From contig JAOUJW010000016.1 of the NCBI GenBank assembly GCA_029882975.1, positions 1-64,000 of the forward strand: a DNA stretch of 64,000 nucleotides, written 5' to 3'. The position numbers and the translations under genes were made by a program. The notes below the pieces were generated by a model. It did not search any database. It was given only the letters and a program-made list of their open reading frames with translations, and had not been told where the DNA came from. Below are positions 1 through 8,914 of this stretch, in pieces (the first letter of the stretch is position 1; each line of letters starts with the position of its first letter). This DNA is from Gammaproteobacteria bacterium (GTDB lineage: Bacteria > Pseudomonadota > Gammaproteobacteria > SZUA-152).

Positions 1-141
1 CTATGACTTCACCGTATGGAGGCTTGTACGGTTTTCTTGTCGTATGGGGTAAGCCCAAACTGCCTGGCGGAATACGCAAAAAAACGCTATTCCGCCCTAC
101 GGTGTTGCTGTTTCCCGGATTCAAGCTACGCTTCGGAGTAA
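1..141. repeat. Direct repeat, copy 1 (pairs with 351-502)
   Basis: Positions 1-126 match 351-476 base for base as far as I can read. After an 11-base insertion in copy 2 (477-487), 127-141 match 488-502. Each copy contains an inverted repeat whose arms GGCGGAATA / TATTCCGCC lie at 66-74 and 88-96 around an A-rich loop. The copy may continue left of the window. No convincing gene uses this stretch. Confidence 0.9.
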
Positions 142-162
142 CGCAAGGGGAATTCCTGTAGG

Positions 163-185
163 GTGGGCAAGCTTTTATTGCCCAC
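163..185. repeat. Short palindrome, GTGGGCAA/TTGCCCAC family
   Basis: Arms GTGGGCAA (163-170) and TTGCCCAC (178-185) form a perfect 8-bp stem. The same motif recurs at 39323-39345 and, degenerate, near 39555-39580, so it belongs to an interspersed small repeat family of this genome. It is preceded by GTAGG, as are several other members. Confidence 0.8.
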
Positions 186-248
186 ACGGGCCATAGCTGT
201 TCAAAGCACTTTTGCTATTCCTGCCACAACCTTTCTTGTAGCGGGTAG

Positions 249-322
249 GGCGGAATAGTCTCTCCCGGCTCCTGCCTTTCGCGACACTTGTGCGTCCTGA
301 ATTTCGGCTTGCGTATTCCGCC
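249..322. repeat. Wide inverted repeat, GGCGGAATA family
   Basis: GGCGGAATA at 249-257 is inverted as TATTCCGCC at 314-322, with a 56-base interior unlike the short A-rich loop of its relatives. It may be one element split by an insertion, or two half-elements. It sits between the two copies of the 1-141 direct repeat. No gene is seen in 142-350. Confidence 0.7.
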
Positions 323-350
323 AAGGAGATTTTACGCTGCCACATTAGCA

Positions 351-502
351 CTATGACTTCACCGTATGGAGGCTTGTACGGTTTTCTTGTCGTATGGGGT
401 AAGCCCAAACTGCCTGGCGGAATACGCAAAAAAACGCTATTCCGCCCTACGGTGTTGCTGTTTCCCGGATTCAAGCTGCATCCGCGCTACGCTTCGGAGT
501 AA
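351..502. repeat. Direct repeat, copy 2
   Basis: Second copy of 1-141, offset by 350 bases, with an 11-base insertion at 477-487. Inverted-repeat arms are at 416-424 and 438-446. It ends about 100 bases beyond the stop codon of the Wadjet jetD gene (minus strand, stop at 602). The remaining 503-601 shows no gene or obvious terminator. Confidence 0.9.
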
Positions 503-601
503 TATAAAGAGCAAGTTTGGTTGGTTCGTATTGATGAGTTTAGTGTTTAGTGGCCGATCTTGCGGAAATTGTCTGAATAGTCGCGGTATTGGCTAGTCAA
601 T

Positions 602-1792
602 CTATTTTTCTAACCATCGTCTGAGCTGTTCCCGAATATAGTCGGCGGATAGGCGTTCTTGTTCCAGGCGTGCATCTGGGGTATTTAGCAAGGTGTCATA
701 CAGTTCAATTTCCTCGGCGCGTAAGCGTGTGGGTAGTTTTTCACAGGGGGAGTTTTCTGTGACGGCACGGTGGCGGAATTGCCGATAGGTTTCTTTGTCC
801 ATCATAATGCTGTTCAGGTCGGGCATATGTTGGCGGGCGTCGCTGAGAATTTTAAAACCCCAGGTATCGATATCACCCCAATAAACCGTATTCTTGGATT
901 TAAACCAGGGGGCTTGTAGCCAGCTTACGTTAGCGCCACCACCGAAGATGGCAATGGTGTCATCCAGTGGCGGCAGAGCGTAGCCCGATTGCAGGTTTTC
1001 CACAATGATGAGTTTACTTGCCGGTAAAGGGGATTGTATCAGCGTTTGCGAGGAGAGTTGCAGGATGTTGAAGCCGCCCATTTGGTTTTGCGTTTTTTGG
1101 CAGAGCGGTCGAATGCTTAGCCAGGCATTGGGTGGTTCGGAGCAATTGAGCCATGCGGATAGTCCGCCGCTTTGGCTGATGTCACCTTGTGTGTGGCAAT
1201 CCATTAAGTCCGAGATCAGAGTGTAATGCTTTTCCAGAAACTTGGTGTCGACACCGACTAAGGGCAGCGCACGAAGATATCCTGCTTGACCCATACCTTG
1301 GTGCAATTGGGGTAGCAGTTGGGGGACTAATTCAATATCTCCCCTGTCCATTTTTTCCAGCGATAGTAAGTGTTGCACCAGCACCGGGTGTAACTCGTCA
1401 TTAAACGCCAGGACGGGTGCCATGATTTCCTGCCAGCGATGGTTTCGTTTCACGGCTTGCGGTCCCAGGAAGCGAATCAAGGCGTCCAGGTTTTCCAGAT
1501 GAAGCTTAACGGGAATGTCGTGTTGGCCCAGTTCCCGGTATTGTTTTTGCTCCCAGCTTACTTGGAGAGAAGTCGCTTGTTGCCATTGTTTGATGTAGTC
1601 GTGAAAATGACTCACCGCCTGCAGTGCTTGGGCACCGGTGGGTGCTTTTAATGAAACACTGAGCGGAAAGCCGCGTTTACCGGTGAGCCGATCGCGTAAA
1701 TTACGGGGATTATCCCACTCTTTTTGGCGCAGAATGTTTCGAACGGACTCGGGTAACAAGCCCCAGTCTTTTGTGTTGTGGCCGTCGTTCAC
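602..1792 (-). CDS. jetD: JetD, Wadjet nuclease subunit (DUF3322 + DUF2220, Toprim-like)
   Basis: 396-residue protein, last gene of a four-gene Wadjet operon. In this family JetD (MksG) is the topoisomerase VI-like nuclease that cuts plasmid DNA after the JetABC condensin has sensed it. The Toprim signature is readable: Glu265 in LIIVENLQSG and the DxD pair Asp307/Asp309 in YWGDIDTWGF, so the active site looks intact. The N-terminal ~200 residues correspond to the DUF3322 arm region. It starts with GTG at 1792, whose GTGA overlaps the jetC stop by 4 bp, indicating translational coupling. Length is normal for the family. The distal side of the operon is a repeat field, not another gene. Confidence 0.93.
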   Translation of the reverse strand: MNDGHNTKDWGLLPESVRNILRQKEWDNPRNLRDRLTGKRGFPLSVSLKAPTGAQALQAVSHFHDYIKQWQQATSLQVSWEQKQYRELGQHDIPVKLHLENLDALIRFLGPQAVKRNHRWQEIMAPVLAFNDELHPVLVQHLLSLEKMDRGDIELVPQLLPQLHQGMGQAGYLRALPLVGVDTKFLEKHYTLISDLMDCHTQGDISQSGGLSAWLNCSEPPNAWLSIRPLCQKTQNQMGGFNILQLSSQTLIQSPLPASKLIIVENLQSGYALPPLDDTIAIFGGGANVSWLQAPWFKSKNTVYWGDIDTWGFKILSDARQHMPDLNSIMMDKETYRQFRHRAVTENSPCEKLPTRLRAEEIELYDTLLNTPDARLEQERLSADYIREQLRRWLEK

Positions 1793-4700
1793 GCGGGTTC
1801 AGGACTCAGCTGATTCGGCTGGGAATTCGAATGAGAATTCTGGTGAGAGCCCAGCTCAATGCCCAAGTCAGTAGCAACAGTTGCGGTGAGTTCTGCATTG
1901 GCCTGCATCTTGTCCAGTTCTTCCCAAGTCACTTCACACAGACGGCTTTCGTGGGTTTCCACATCACGCTCTGCAATTAACAGGGAACGGGCCGATTCCC
2001 GCGCCAGGTTGAGGTTTTTATATGGGGTGATCAGATTAATGTGAATGTGCAATTCTTTGAACACCCTTAATACCCGTCGGCTTACCGCTTCTGCCGTGTT
2101 GGAGAAAGCTTCATCCAGAAACACCGTGCAGTAAACCGGTTTGTCGTGACCGTCCGGGGTTAACACATAGGCCAGACTGGCTGCCACAATGGTTCCGGCA
2201 AAGGATTCTTTTTCGCCACCGGATTTACCGCTGGATGACATTAATACATCGCGAATTTTTCCTGTTTGCGCTTCCACTTCTTCGGCGAAGAAAGTGAGTT
2301 GATAGCGCGGGTCCAGCAGTCGCAGACTTTCTTTGTTGTGTGCCGTGGTGCTATTACTGGCTTTATCCAGTAGGGTGATGACTTCCTGCAAGTGACGAAA
2401 GCGTAACTCATGGTCGTCGCTTCCCGCTTCGGACAAAACGCGTACTAACATGCGGTTGAATTCCTGCACGTGTTGAAATTGTTCCGGTTTAATGCCTAAA
2501 CGTAAATGCGAACCGACGCGAAACTCGGTTCGACACAAAACCCGGTTAATGACGTCGATGCGTTCACTGATTTCCTCTTTTTCCGCGTCAATCCGCGATT
2601 TAATACCGGCCAGGGAATAGGTGGTGTGTTTATTTAAACGTTCTTTGAATTTGTCGACTAAGGCGGGCAGGCCTTCGGCTTCCAGTTTGTGCAGATGTTG
2701 CAGATACTCGTCCATACTGTCCAGGCTGCGGCCCCAGTCGGAGGCAATGGTTTGCCAGGTTTCCTTGGCATAGAAGCTGGACATGATAGCCACGGCACGG
2801 TTACCGGCGTTGCTTTTTCGTGTTTCCGCTGAGTGATTTTGCTTGCTAATACTCTCTCGGCAGTGGTTTTCAAGTTGCTGAGCCGTATCTAGCTTGTCGG
2901 GTGTAATGGTACCAATGCGCTTGGTCAGTAGCTCCCTGACCCAATCTTCCAACCCGGTTTCCGCGATGTTCCAGGTCAGTTCCAAAGCGTTTTGCGCCGT
3001 TTCGATTTCTTTTTCGTGTCCGCCAATAACTTTATTCTGGGTGACTTTTTCCACTCCAATTTCGGCCAACTTTTGCTTTGCGTCTTCCCAACGTTGTTTT
3101 GCTTGTTCCAGATCACTGCCGGAGCTTTCCAGAGCCTGTAAATCCAAGCGTTGGTTTTGCAGGATGCTTTGCCAATGAGGGGCATTGATGTCCTGCCACT
3201 GAAACTCTCCGAGTTGTTTCCAAAACTGCGCTTTTGCCACCATTTGGTCCATCGCTTTACGCCGGATTTGGGTTTGACGTGTCAGCTCCCGGATCTCAGT
3301 TTGCAGTTGTTCTGCTTCGCTGCGCAGGGTGGCCAGCCGCAGTTTGTTGGAAAAACCCAACTGCCACTGACGTTTGTCGTCTATGCGCTGTCGGTCTTTT
3401 TTCTCAAAGCGGCCTTTGTCAAAGTGAATTAAACCCTGCTCGGTCAGGGAAAACGGTGTGCGGTCCAGCGCTTCAGTGGAATCCACGCAATGTAAATCAA
3501 AACGCTGTAAGTGTTGTTTGAGCCATTCCCGGTAAGGATGTTCTCGCCATTGCAGTTTTCTTAAAAAACCGTCACTTTTAAACGTTGCCGTGCCTTTGTG
3601 GGTTTGCGTCGATGTTGTTACGGCTTGCACACGCACATGCAACCCCGTGTGGCGTTGGTTCAGCCACCGAGTGATCAGTGACAAGCGGGCTTCGGGAACC
3701 GCCATGGTGGTGCGCAAGCCTCCCAAGGCCCGTTCGATAGCGCCCTGCCAGTGGCGCTGTTCCGGGTTGACGTCCATCAGCTCGCCGAGAAATGGTACAT
3801 CATCCGGGGCGAGTTGAAGTGACTGACACATTTCATCACGCAGACGTTGGTGCGCAATGTCGATATTGGAATTGGGCCGCGATGCGATAGCTTCGATTTC
3901 CTCATCCAGGTCTTTTTTGGTTTGCTGTGCCTGGGATAACCCGACAGCGGTTTGGGCAAAAGCGTCTTCCGCCGCTGTTTTTTCCTGTTCCGTCGTTTCC
4001 AAAGCCGTTTGTTGCTTGTCCAGATTGGCTTGGAAAGTGGACTCGTTGAGTGTGGGGTCCAATTCCAGGGCTCGAGTAATTTCCTGGTATTGGGATGCCT
4101 GTCGGGTTGTTGATTCCAGTTTTTCCCGAGTGCGTTCAATGTCCTTTTTCAGCTCCTCAATGCGGTTTCCGCCCAGATTCAGGTATTCTCCATGGAGACG
4201 TTCGGTACGTTCCCTTGCAGCAATTTCGCGCGCCTCGATCTGTTGTAAGCGTTGTTCCGCATCCTGAAGGGTGAGTTTAAGTTGCTGTAAACGTTCACTC
4301 CAGAGTCGATGCATTTGTTCAGCAAAATACACCGGCAAGCCTTCCAGTTCGGCGCTGAATGCGGCGATGTCTTTTTTGGCTTGTTCTAATTCCTCAGCCA
4401 CATCCGGTAGGGCTGCCAATGTGTCGCGTTGGGCGCGGGCATCCAATAAACGGTTGTGAACGCCATCGAGGTCGTCAAACTCCAATACCGCCTTGCGGGC
4501 ATGGTCGCGCACCAGGCTGGGTTCCAGTACCAGTTCTCGAATGAGTTTGGTCAGGTCGTCGATTTTTTTCAAACCCAGTGCACGGGATAACAGGGCAGGT
4601 GCGTTGCTGTTCTCCATGTGCAGCAATTTACGGTAGACTTCCTGATACGCAGCAAAGTTATCATCGCAGGACATGATGAGTTTGTCATCGCGCAGGAATT

Positions 4701-5235
4701 GTTTTAATGTGCGAGCGTTTCCTTCACCGAAAGCCTGCAGCATTTCTTCCAGTTGTAAATTTCTTTTGGCGACAACGTAGATTCGTTTCAAATCGGCCAG
4801 TGCGTTGCTGGATTGGGTCATCCAGAACAAGGCGGCGATACTGATCTGCGAACCGTCTTCGCTGCGATAAAATGCCCTGAGTCCGCTGACCGTGGCTCCG
4901 GCGCGTTTGTTTTGAGTTTGGGTTTGACTGCCATCGTGGGTACTGCCAAAGCTGCCGCGAATATATGAGATCAGGCTGCGGTCCGTACGGTCACCTTGAG
5001 CGGCGGCAATATTAAAATTCGCACCGCCTGCAGGTAAGAGCAATGCCATCAGTCCATCAATTAAAGTGGATTTACCTGCGCCGTTATCGCCCGTCACCAG
5101 AGTGCCGTGGGGATCAATGTGTGCCGTATGTAAGCCGTGGAAAGAACCCCAGTTATAAACGGACAATTCCTCCAGGCGGATTTGGCCAGCCGCAAAAAGA
5201 CCGGGGAAGTCGGTTTGCTCTTGATCAAACATCAT
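1789..5235 (-). CDS. jetC: JetC, SMC/MukB-like ATPase of Wadjet type I
   Basis: About 1148 residues. The ATP-binding head is split as in SMC proteins. Walker A GDNGAGKST is near residues 49-57, a long Glu/Gln/Lys/Arg-rich coiled coil fills the middle, and the signature motif SSSGKSGGEKES (about residue 1000) and Walker B VYCTVFLDEAF (about 1040) are near the C-terminus. Both ATPase halves look functional. The role known for the family is the loop-extruding motor of the plasmid-sensing condensin, with JetA (kleisin) and JetB (KITE-like). An upstream in-frame GTG lies at 5244. I prefer the ATG at 5235 (or 5232), which follows an AGGAG about 11 bases upstream. The gene overlaps the end of jetB. 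The C-terminal tail is rich in Ser, Gln, Asn and Pro and is probably disordered. Confidence 0.95.
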   Translation of the reverse strand: MMFDQEQTDFPGLFAAGQIRLEELSVYNWGSFHGLHTAHIDPHGTLVTGDNGAGKSTLIDGLMALLLPAGGANFNIAAAQGDRTDRSLISYIRGSFGSTHDGSQTQTQNKRAGATVSGLRAFYRSEDGSQISIAALFWMTQSSNALADLKRIYVVAKRNLQLEEMLQAFGEGNARTLKQFLRDDKLIMSCDDNFAAYQEVYRKLLHMENSNAPALLSRALGLKKIDDLTKLIRELVLEPSLVRDHARKAVLEFDDLDGVHNRLLDARAQRDTLAALPDVAEELEQAKKDIAAFSAELEGLPVYFAEQMHRLWSERLQQLKLTLQDAEQRLQQIEAREIAARERTERLHGEYLNLGGNRIEELKKDIERTREKLESTTRQASQYQEITRALELDPTLNESTFQANLDKQQTALETTEQEKTAAEDAFAQTAVGLSQAQQTKKDLDEEIEAIASRPNSNIDIAHQRLRDEMCQSLQLAPDDVPFLGELMDVNPEQRHWQGAIERALGGLRTTMAVPEARLSLITRWLNQRHTGLHVRVQAVTTSTQTHKGTATFKSDGFLRKLQWREHPYREWLKQHLQRFDLHCVDSTEALDRTPFSLTEQGLIHFDKGRFEKKDRQRIDDKRQWQLGFSNKLRLATLRSEAEQLQTEIRELTRQTQIRRKAMDQMVAKAQFWKQLGEFQWQDINAPHWQSILQNQRLDLQALESSGSDLEQAKQRWEDAKQKLAEIGVEKVTQNKVIGGHEKEIETAQNALELTWNIAETGLEDWVRELLTKRIGTITPDKLDTAQQLENHCRESISKQNHSAETRKSNAGNRAVAIMSSFYAKETWQTIASDWGRSLDSMDEYLQHLHKLEAEGLPALVDKFKERLNKHTTYSLAGIKSRIDAEKEEISERIDVINRVLCRTEFRVGSHLRLGIKPEQFQHVQEFNRMLVRVLSEAGSDDHELRFRHLQEVITLLDKASNSTTAHNKESLRLLDPRYQLTFFAEEVEAQTGKIRDVLMSSSGKSGGEKESFAGTIVAASLAYVLTPDGHDKPVYCTVFLDEAFSNTAEAVSRRVLRVFKELHIHINLITPYKNLNLARESARSLLIAERDVETHESRLCEVTWEELDKMQANAELTATVATDLGIELGSHQNSHSNSQPNQLSPEPA

Positions 5236-5941
5236 TAGCCTCACTTACTCCTGCGGTATTGTCAGCTAATTGAGTGTATTCATTAAACAGTTGTTCCAGG
5301 AATTCGGCATTGACTACATAGCGGATTACCGGAGTGATCTCAAAGCGTTCGTTATCGCCGGAGACGTATTGAATCAAGCGTTTTTCCTTCATGTTTTTTA
5401 AAGAGCTGTTTAGTTTACGTCGGTCGCTCTTGCTGCTGTTGGTTAAGGGCAGAAACGGCGTCAGTCGGGCTTCGATTCGGTCGATGTCAATAAAGATTCG
5501 TTGCTCGCCCGCCGTTTCGCGTTCCTGAAAATGCTTACGTAGCACCAGTAACAGCAAAGTGTCGTATAGTGTCAGGGTGCGGCGGGAAATGAGCGAAACG
5601 CTTTCCTCTTCATTGTCTTCGGTTTCCTGTTGTAACAGTACCGCCACTTCTGCACGCTCATCTACCAGTACCGTTAGAAACATATTATCCAAGTGGGCTT
5701 GAATGGCAGGCAGTTCCTTTTGCAAGGCTTTAAATAGTTGTTGCTTACTGCTTGCGAGAATAACGCCGTGACGCAGCAGCCCCACCAAGGCTCGGCGGGC
5801 TTCCACGGATAAGGGTTTGAAAACCGTTGTATCACCTGAGTAGGTGTCGTCGCTGCTATTTTCGGGCAAAGTCTCAACATCATGCGCCACTGCTGAGTCT
5901 GCCATTTCTGAATCTGCAATGGTTGAATCGCTGTGAATCAT
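5225..5941 (-). CDS. jetB: JetB, Wadjet condensin accessory subunit (DUF4194, MksE-like)
   Basis: 238 residues, size and position typical of JetB (DUF4194). In related MksBEF/Wadjet complexes it is the winged-helix KITE subunit that binds the kleisin JetA. The first ~35 residues are acidic and low in complexity. The conserved part follows, including LTLYDTLLLLVLRKHF and a basic winged-helix-like segment SDRRKLNSSLKNMKEKRLI near residue 180. The ATG at 5941 overlaps the jetA stop as ATGA (4 bp), and its 3' end overlaps the jetC start, so the operon is tightly coupled. The assignment rests partly on context because JetB is poorly conserved. Confidence 0.9.
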   Translation of the reverse strand: MIHSDSTIADSEMADSAVAHDVETLPENSSDDTYSGDTTVFKPLSVEARRALVGLLRHGVILASSKQQLFKALQKELPAIQAHLDNMFLTVLVDERAEVAVLLQQETEDNEEESVSLISRRTLTLYDTLLLLVLRKHFQERETAGEQRIFIDIDRIEARLTPFLPLTNSSKSDRRKLNSSLKNMKEKRLIQYVSGDNERFEITPVIRYVVNAEFLEQLFNEYTQLADNTAGVSEANDV

Positions 5942-7398
5942 AATACCAATTCCTCCAACTTCTGTGGAAATTGCTGGGCGCTCATCAGGTATCCGGGAAT
6001 TTTGGCAAGGATCTTTTCACCCTTACGATCTTCAATTTCCACCGTTTCTCTATTGTCCATCTCCGCGGCCCCTACCGCTTTGGCTACACGCAGGAATGCC
6101 ACCAGTTCTTCCAGGCCCGAGGTGACGGGTTGTAGTTTGATAAGCCCACCTATGCTGAGGGGGCCCTGTTGTTGCAACAAACTGCGCATACGTGTTGCTA
6201 CTTCAACGATTTTAACGGCATGCAGTTGTTCCAGCATGGCTTGGCTGGGAGTGCCACTGTTTTCTTTTGCTTGTACTTCGCTGGTATCCAATTGTTCATC
6301 GGGACTGCAGAGGCGCATGCTTTGGGGCGAGCGGACGCTGGTTTTACCACTGAGTAATTCCAGGGGAAGACATTGATTCAAACTAAACTCCTGGTCTTTA
6401 AAACGCACGGCAATGCGTTCCAGTTTCCCCAGTAACTGTTCCACTTTGCGGTTTTCCAAATGGGCGCCGCTCTCCACGTAGGCTCGCAGACTTTCCTCGG
6501 TTCTTCGGCGTACTTTAAAAACCCGTTCGCTTTCCCGAGTCAACTCGCGTACCAGTTGACCCAGAAAACGGTTTTCATCAGGCCGCAGATATTGAGCCGC
6601 GGCACGGCTGAGTAAGGAACGTAGTTGTTCTCTAAACTCCATATTGCGGTTCTGATCGCATAACAGTTGGAAGAAGCCTTCAAAAGCACGACCGGCATCC
6701 GAGTTGGAGAGCAGTTCTTCCTTTTCCAATAGATTTTGCAGCACTTCACCGCGGTTGCTGTCACTCTCAATCATGGAAACGCGTAAATCCTGGTCCAGTT
6801 GTCGGATTTCGTCCTCCACGCGGCGGAAATCACCGGTTAAAACGGAAGCCAATTGGTAGACTTCACGTATACGTTCCCGCTGTTCCGCATCGCTCAGTTT
6901 TTTGATAATACCCGCATTGAGGTCGTCTATTTCACGTTGTAGTTCGGCTTTGCGCGACTCCAACAGGGTTATACGTTCAGCGGAATTGGGGCTTAGTGCG
7001 GCAGCCAAATCTCGTACCGCATTCTGAACAATGCGCAAATGGGATGCGGTGGCTTTGTTGTCTCTTTTGTCCAGAGACTCGCAGAAGCGCAATGCCGTTT
7101 CGCAGGCATCGGTTTTGCTGAGGTGGTCATCCGATTCTCTCAACCAGCCTGACTGTATCCATTCACGCAGATAGGCAGCTGCGGATTTTTCGCTTTCAAA
7201 CCAGTCTTCTTCCCGCCATTGGCTTAAATCCAATTCCAGCGCCGCTTTGGCACGGCTGAAAACCACATCGTTGTTTTCTTCAAATAGTTGGGAAATGAAC
7301 GCCAGGATCAACGGCGCGTTATTGGCCCGCAGTAGTCGCCAGGCCGCGTTATCCTGTAAGCGGCGGCGGTAACGGGCGTATCGTTCAAGAACACTCAT
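5938..7398 (-). CDS. jetA: JetA, Wadjet kleisin-like subunit (DUF3375, MksF-like)
   Basis: 486 residues from the ATG at 7398 and first gene of the operon. DUF3375 proteins of this size are the kleisin (JetA/MksF) that closes the JetC dimer. The N-terminus MSVLERYARYRRRLQ and the following WRLLRANNAPLILAFI stretch are typical of the family. Central helices (about 150-330) look coiled-coil forming, and a C-terminal winged-helix-like part follows. An in-frame GTG at 7431 would add 11 residues, but a possible -10 box overlaps it (see 7430-7459), so I prefer the ATG. Neither start has a strong Shine-Dalgarno sequence. The gene is followed immediately by jetB with a 4-bp overlap. Confidence 0.92.
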   Translation of the reverse strand: MSVLERYARYRRRLQDNAAWRLLRANNAPLILAFISQLFEENNDVVFSRAKAALELDLSQWREEDWFESEKSAAAYLREWIQSGWLRESDDHLSKTDACETALRFCESLDKRDNKATASHLRIVQNAVRDLAAALSPNSAERITLLESRKAELQREIDDLNAGIIKKLSDAEQRERIREVYQLASVLTGDFRRVEDEIRQLDQDLRVSMIESDSNRGEVLQNLLEKEELLSNSDAGRAFEGFFQLLCDQNRNMEFREQLRSLLSRAAAQYLRPDENRFLGQLVRELTRESERVFKVRRRTEESLRAYVESGAHLENRKVEQLLGKLERIAVRFKDQEFSLNQCLPLELLSGKTSVRSPQSMRLCSPDEQLDTSEVQAKENSGTPSQAMLEQLHAVKIVEVATRMRSLLQQQGPLSIGGLIKLQPVTSGLEELVAFLRVAKAVGAAEMDNRETVEIEDRKGEKILAKIPGYLMSAQQFPQKLEELVL

Positions 7399-7429
7399 GG
7401 TTTGCTTATCTATAGGTCTAAATACCGTC

Positions 7430-7459
7430 ACTATAATTGAAAACGACTACCAGGTCGAA
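7430..7459 (-). promoter_or_regulatory. Candidate sigma-70 promoter for jetABCD
   Basis: Reading the minus strand, TTCGAC (7459-7454) and TATAGT (7435-7430) are separated by 18 bases. Transcription would begin about 25 bases before the ATG at 7398. The match to TTGACA/TATAAT is partial, so this is only a candidate. It would make the upstream GTG at 7431 unusable as a start. Confidence 0.3.
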
Positions 7460-7972
7460 CCAGTCTAACTTATTGAAAAATTAGTATGTTATCTTAGGAT
7501 GGTGGCGTATTATGACTTTCGGAAAGGCGGGGGTTGTGGTCGATGCTGGGTGCTTGATGCTTTACGTCGGCTCGGTGGAATACGCAAAAAACGCAATTCC
7601 CTGTGGTTACGGGGCAATTGGTTCCGTAAGCAAGGTAGCCCGGATACAGCTTGCGGACTCCGGGGTACCGTCGAAACCGAGTAGCCGGTGGAACATATTT
7701 TTTCACGGTGAATCTGCGAAACCGTCAATCGTCGATGGGTAAATCGCGTCGAAGACTGGCCGTATTCTTCGTTTCATAAATTTGTTAAGAAGGGTTGGTT
7801 GGACCGGGGATGGGGGCAGGGGTTTATTGTGAGTCCGGGGAATTTGGTGAGTGATTCCCGGATTTCGCAGGCTGCTACGTTTCTCCATCGTAACTCTTTG
7901 CAGGGCAATTCGTTGTGTAGACGAATGGCGTAGCGTATTACAATGTGCGAAAGGTGGGGTTGTTGTTACGGT
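7460..7972. other. Intergenic stretch with a degenerate hairpin repeat
   Basis: No convincing gene is visible between jetA and the coiled-coil gene. GGTGGAATA at 7574-7582, followed by CGCAAAAAACGC and AATTCC, is a partly decayed member of the GGCGGAATA repeat family that also flanks the Wadjet operon at 1-500. The short open frames here lack ribosome sites and protein-like composition. Confidence 0.6.
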
Positions 7973-8905
7973 TTATTTCTTGGATTTATCGGCAAGATTT
8001 AAATCGTCACTCAATAATTCATCCAGGCTGGGTGGTTGCTTGGCCGTCTTGGTAGGACGAAATTGGTTGAGTTCCCGTTGCAGCTCACGAATGGTTTGCA
8101 TGTGTCGCTTGTTTTCGTGTTCCATGTTGGTTAATTTGCGGTTCGCTTCGACCAGTTTCTCTTTGGTTTTGGCAATGGTTAATAAGTCTACATCGGAGTC
8201 TGCGGGCAGGTCATCGCGATTGTGCAGCATGGCGTGCAAGCGATCGTTATCCTGTTCCAGCGTCTGTATACACAACAGCAATTGGTTTTGCGATCCCTGC
8301 ATTTCTTGGAGCTTGCGATTCAGTTCCGCCACGGCATCGGAGTTTTCCGATTGGGATAAAGACTCTTTTAAGGAATCAATGGATTCAAACTGCCGGCTGA
8401 TAATGGTGCGCAGTCGCTGAATATCGTCATTCGTTGTGTCTATGCTGACTTCAGGCACTGTACGAACGCGGTCTAATGTGGGTATATATCCACTGGATTC
8501 TTCCTCCCGAGGCGGTGTTGATTGCTCAGTTGGTGTGGGTTCTGTCACCGGATGGTGGCTTATGAATGTGGAAATTCGGTCGCAGATGTGTTGCCAATAG
8601 CTGTCGTTTGTTTGAGGTTCTTCCAACGCACTGATTTCCGACTTGAGAAACATCATACGTTTTTCCAGCAGATCGGATTGTTGTTGGGGACATTGTTGCA
8701 TTTTGTCCTGAGTTTCCGATATGACTTGTTCGAGGTATTGCTTAAACTGATTTTTGTCTTCCGTGATTGACTTAATTTTGATTTTCAGTTTTTCCAATTG
8801 CAACAAAAGGTTTCTATTTCTACGTACCACCACCACGGCGAACGCGATCGCAATCAATGCTATTTCGGCAAAGGTCAATACGCTCAGTATCGCAGATTGT
8901 GTCAT
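7973..8905 (-). CDS. Membrane-anchored coiled-coil protein, function unknown
   Basis: 310 residues. One N-terminal membrane helix (about residues 5-27, FAEIALIAIAFAVVVV) is followed by Arg-Arg and then by long heptad-like segments (28-75, 165-290) rich in Gln, Glu, Leu and Lys. The positive-inside rule puts the coiled coil in the cytoplasm. No enzyme motif is visible. It starts 9 bases after the stop of the vWA gene and is therefore probably co-transcribed with it. I do not recognise the family. It could be a structural or scaffold partner of the vWA protein and the divergent MoxR-type ATPase, but that is inference from position only. Confidence 0.8.
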   Translation of the reverse strand: MTQSAILSVLTFAEIALIAIAFAVVVVRRNRNLLLQLEKLKIKIKSITEDKNQFKQYLEQVISETQDKMQQCPQQQSDLLEKRMMFLKSEISALEEPQTNDSYWQHICDRISTFISHHPVTEPTPTEQSTPPREEESSGYIPTLDRVRTVPEVSIDTTNDDIQRLRTIISRQFESIDSLKESLSQSENSDAVAELNRKLQEMQGSQNQLLLCIQTLEQDNDRLHAMLHNRDDLPADSDVDLLTIAKTKEKLVEANRKLTNMEHENKRHMQTIRELQRELNQFRPTKTAKQPPSLDELLSDDLNLADKSKK

Positions 8906-8914
8906 CGGATTTCT

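Noticed and set aside
1-502. CRISPR-like array from the repeated GGCGGAATA elements
   Set aside because: Repeats are self-complementary hairpins at irregular spacing, with no uniform spacers and no cas genes in the window.
1789-5244. Many plus-strand open frames inside jetC
   Set aside because: They are opposite-strand shadows of a clear SMC-type coding frame, without ribosome sites or domains.
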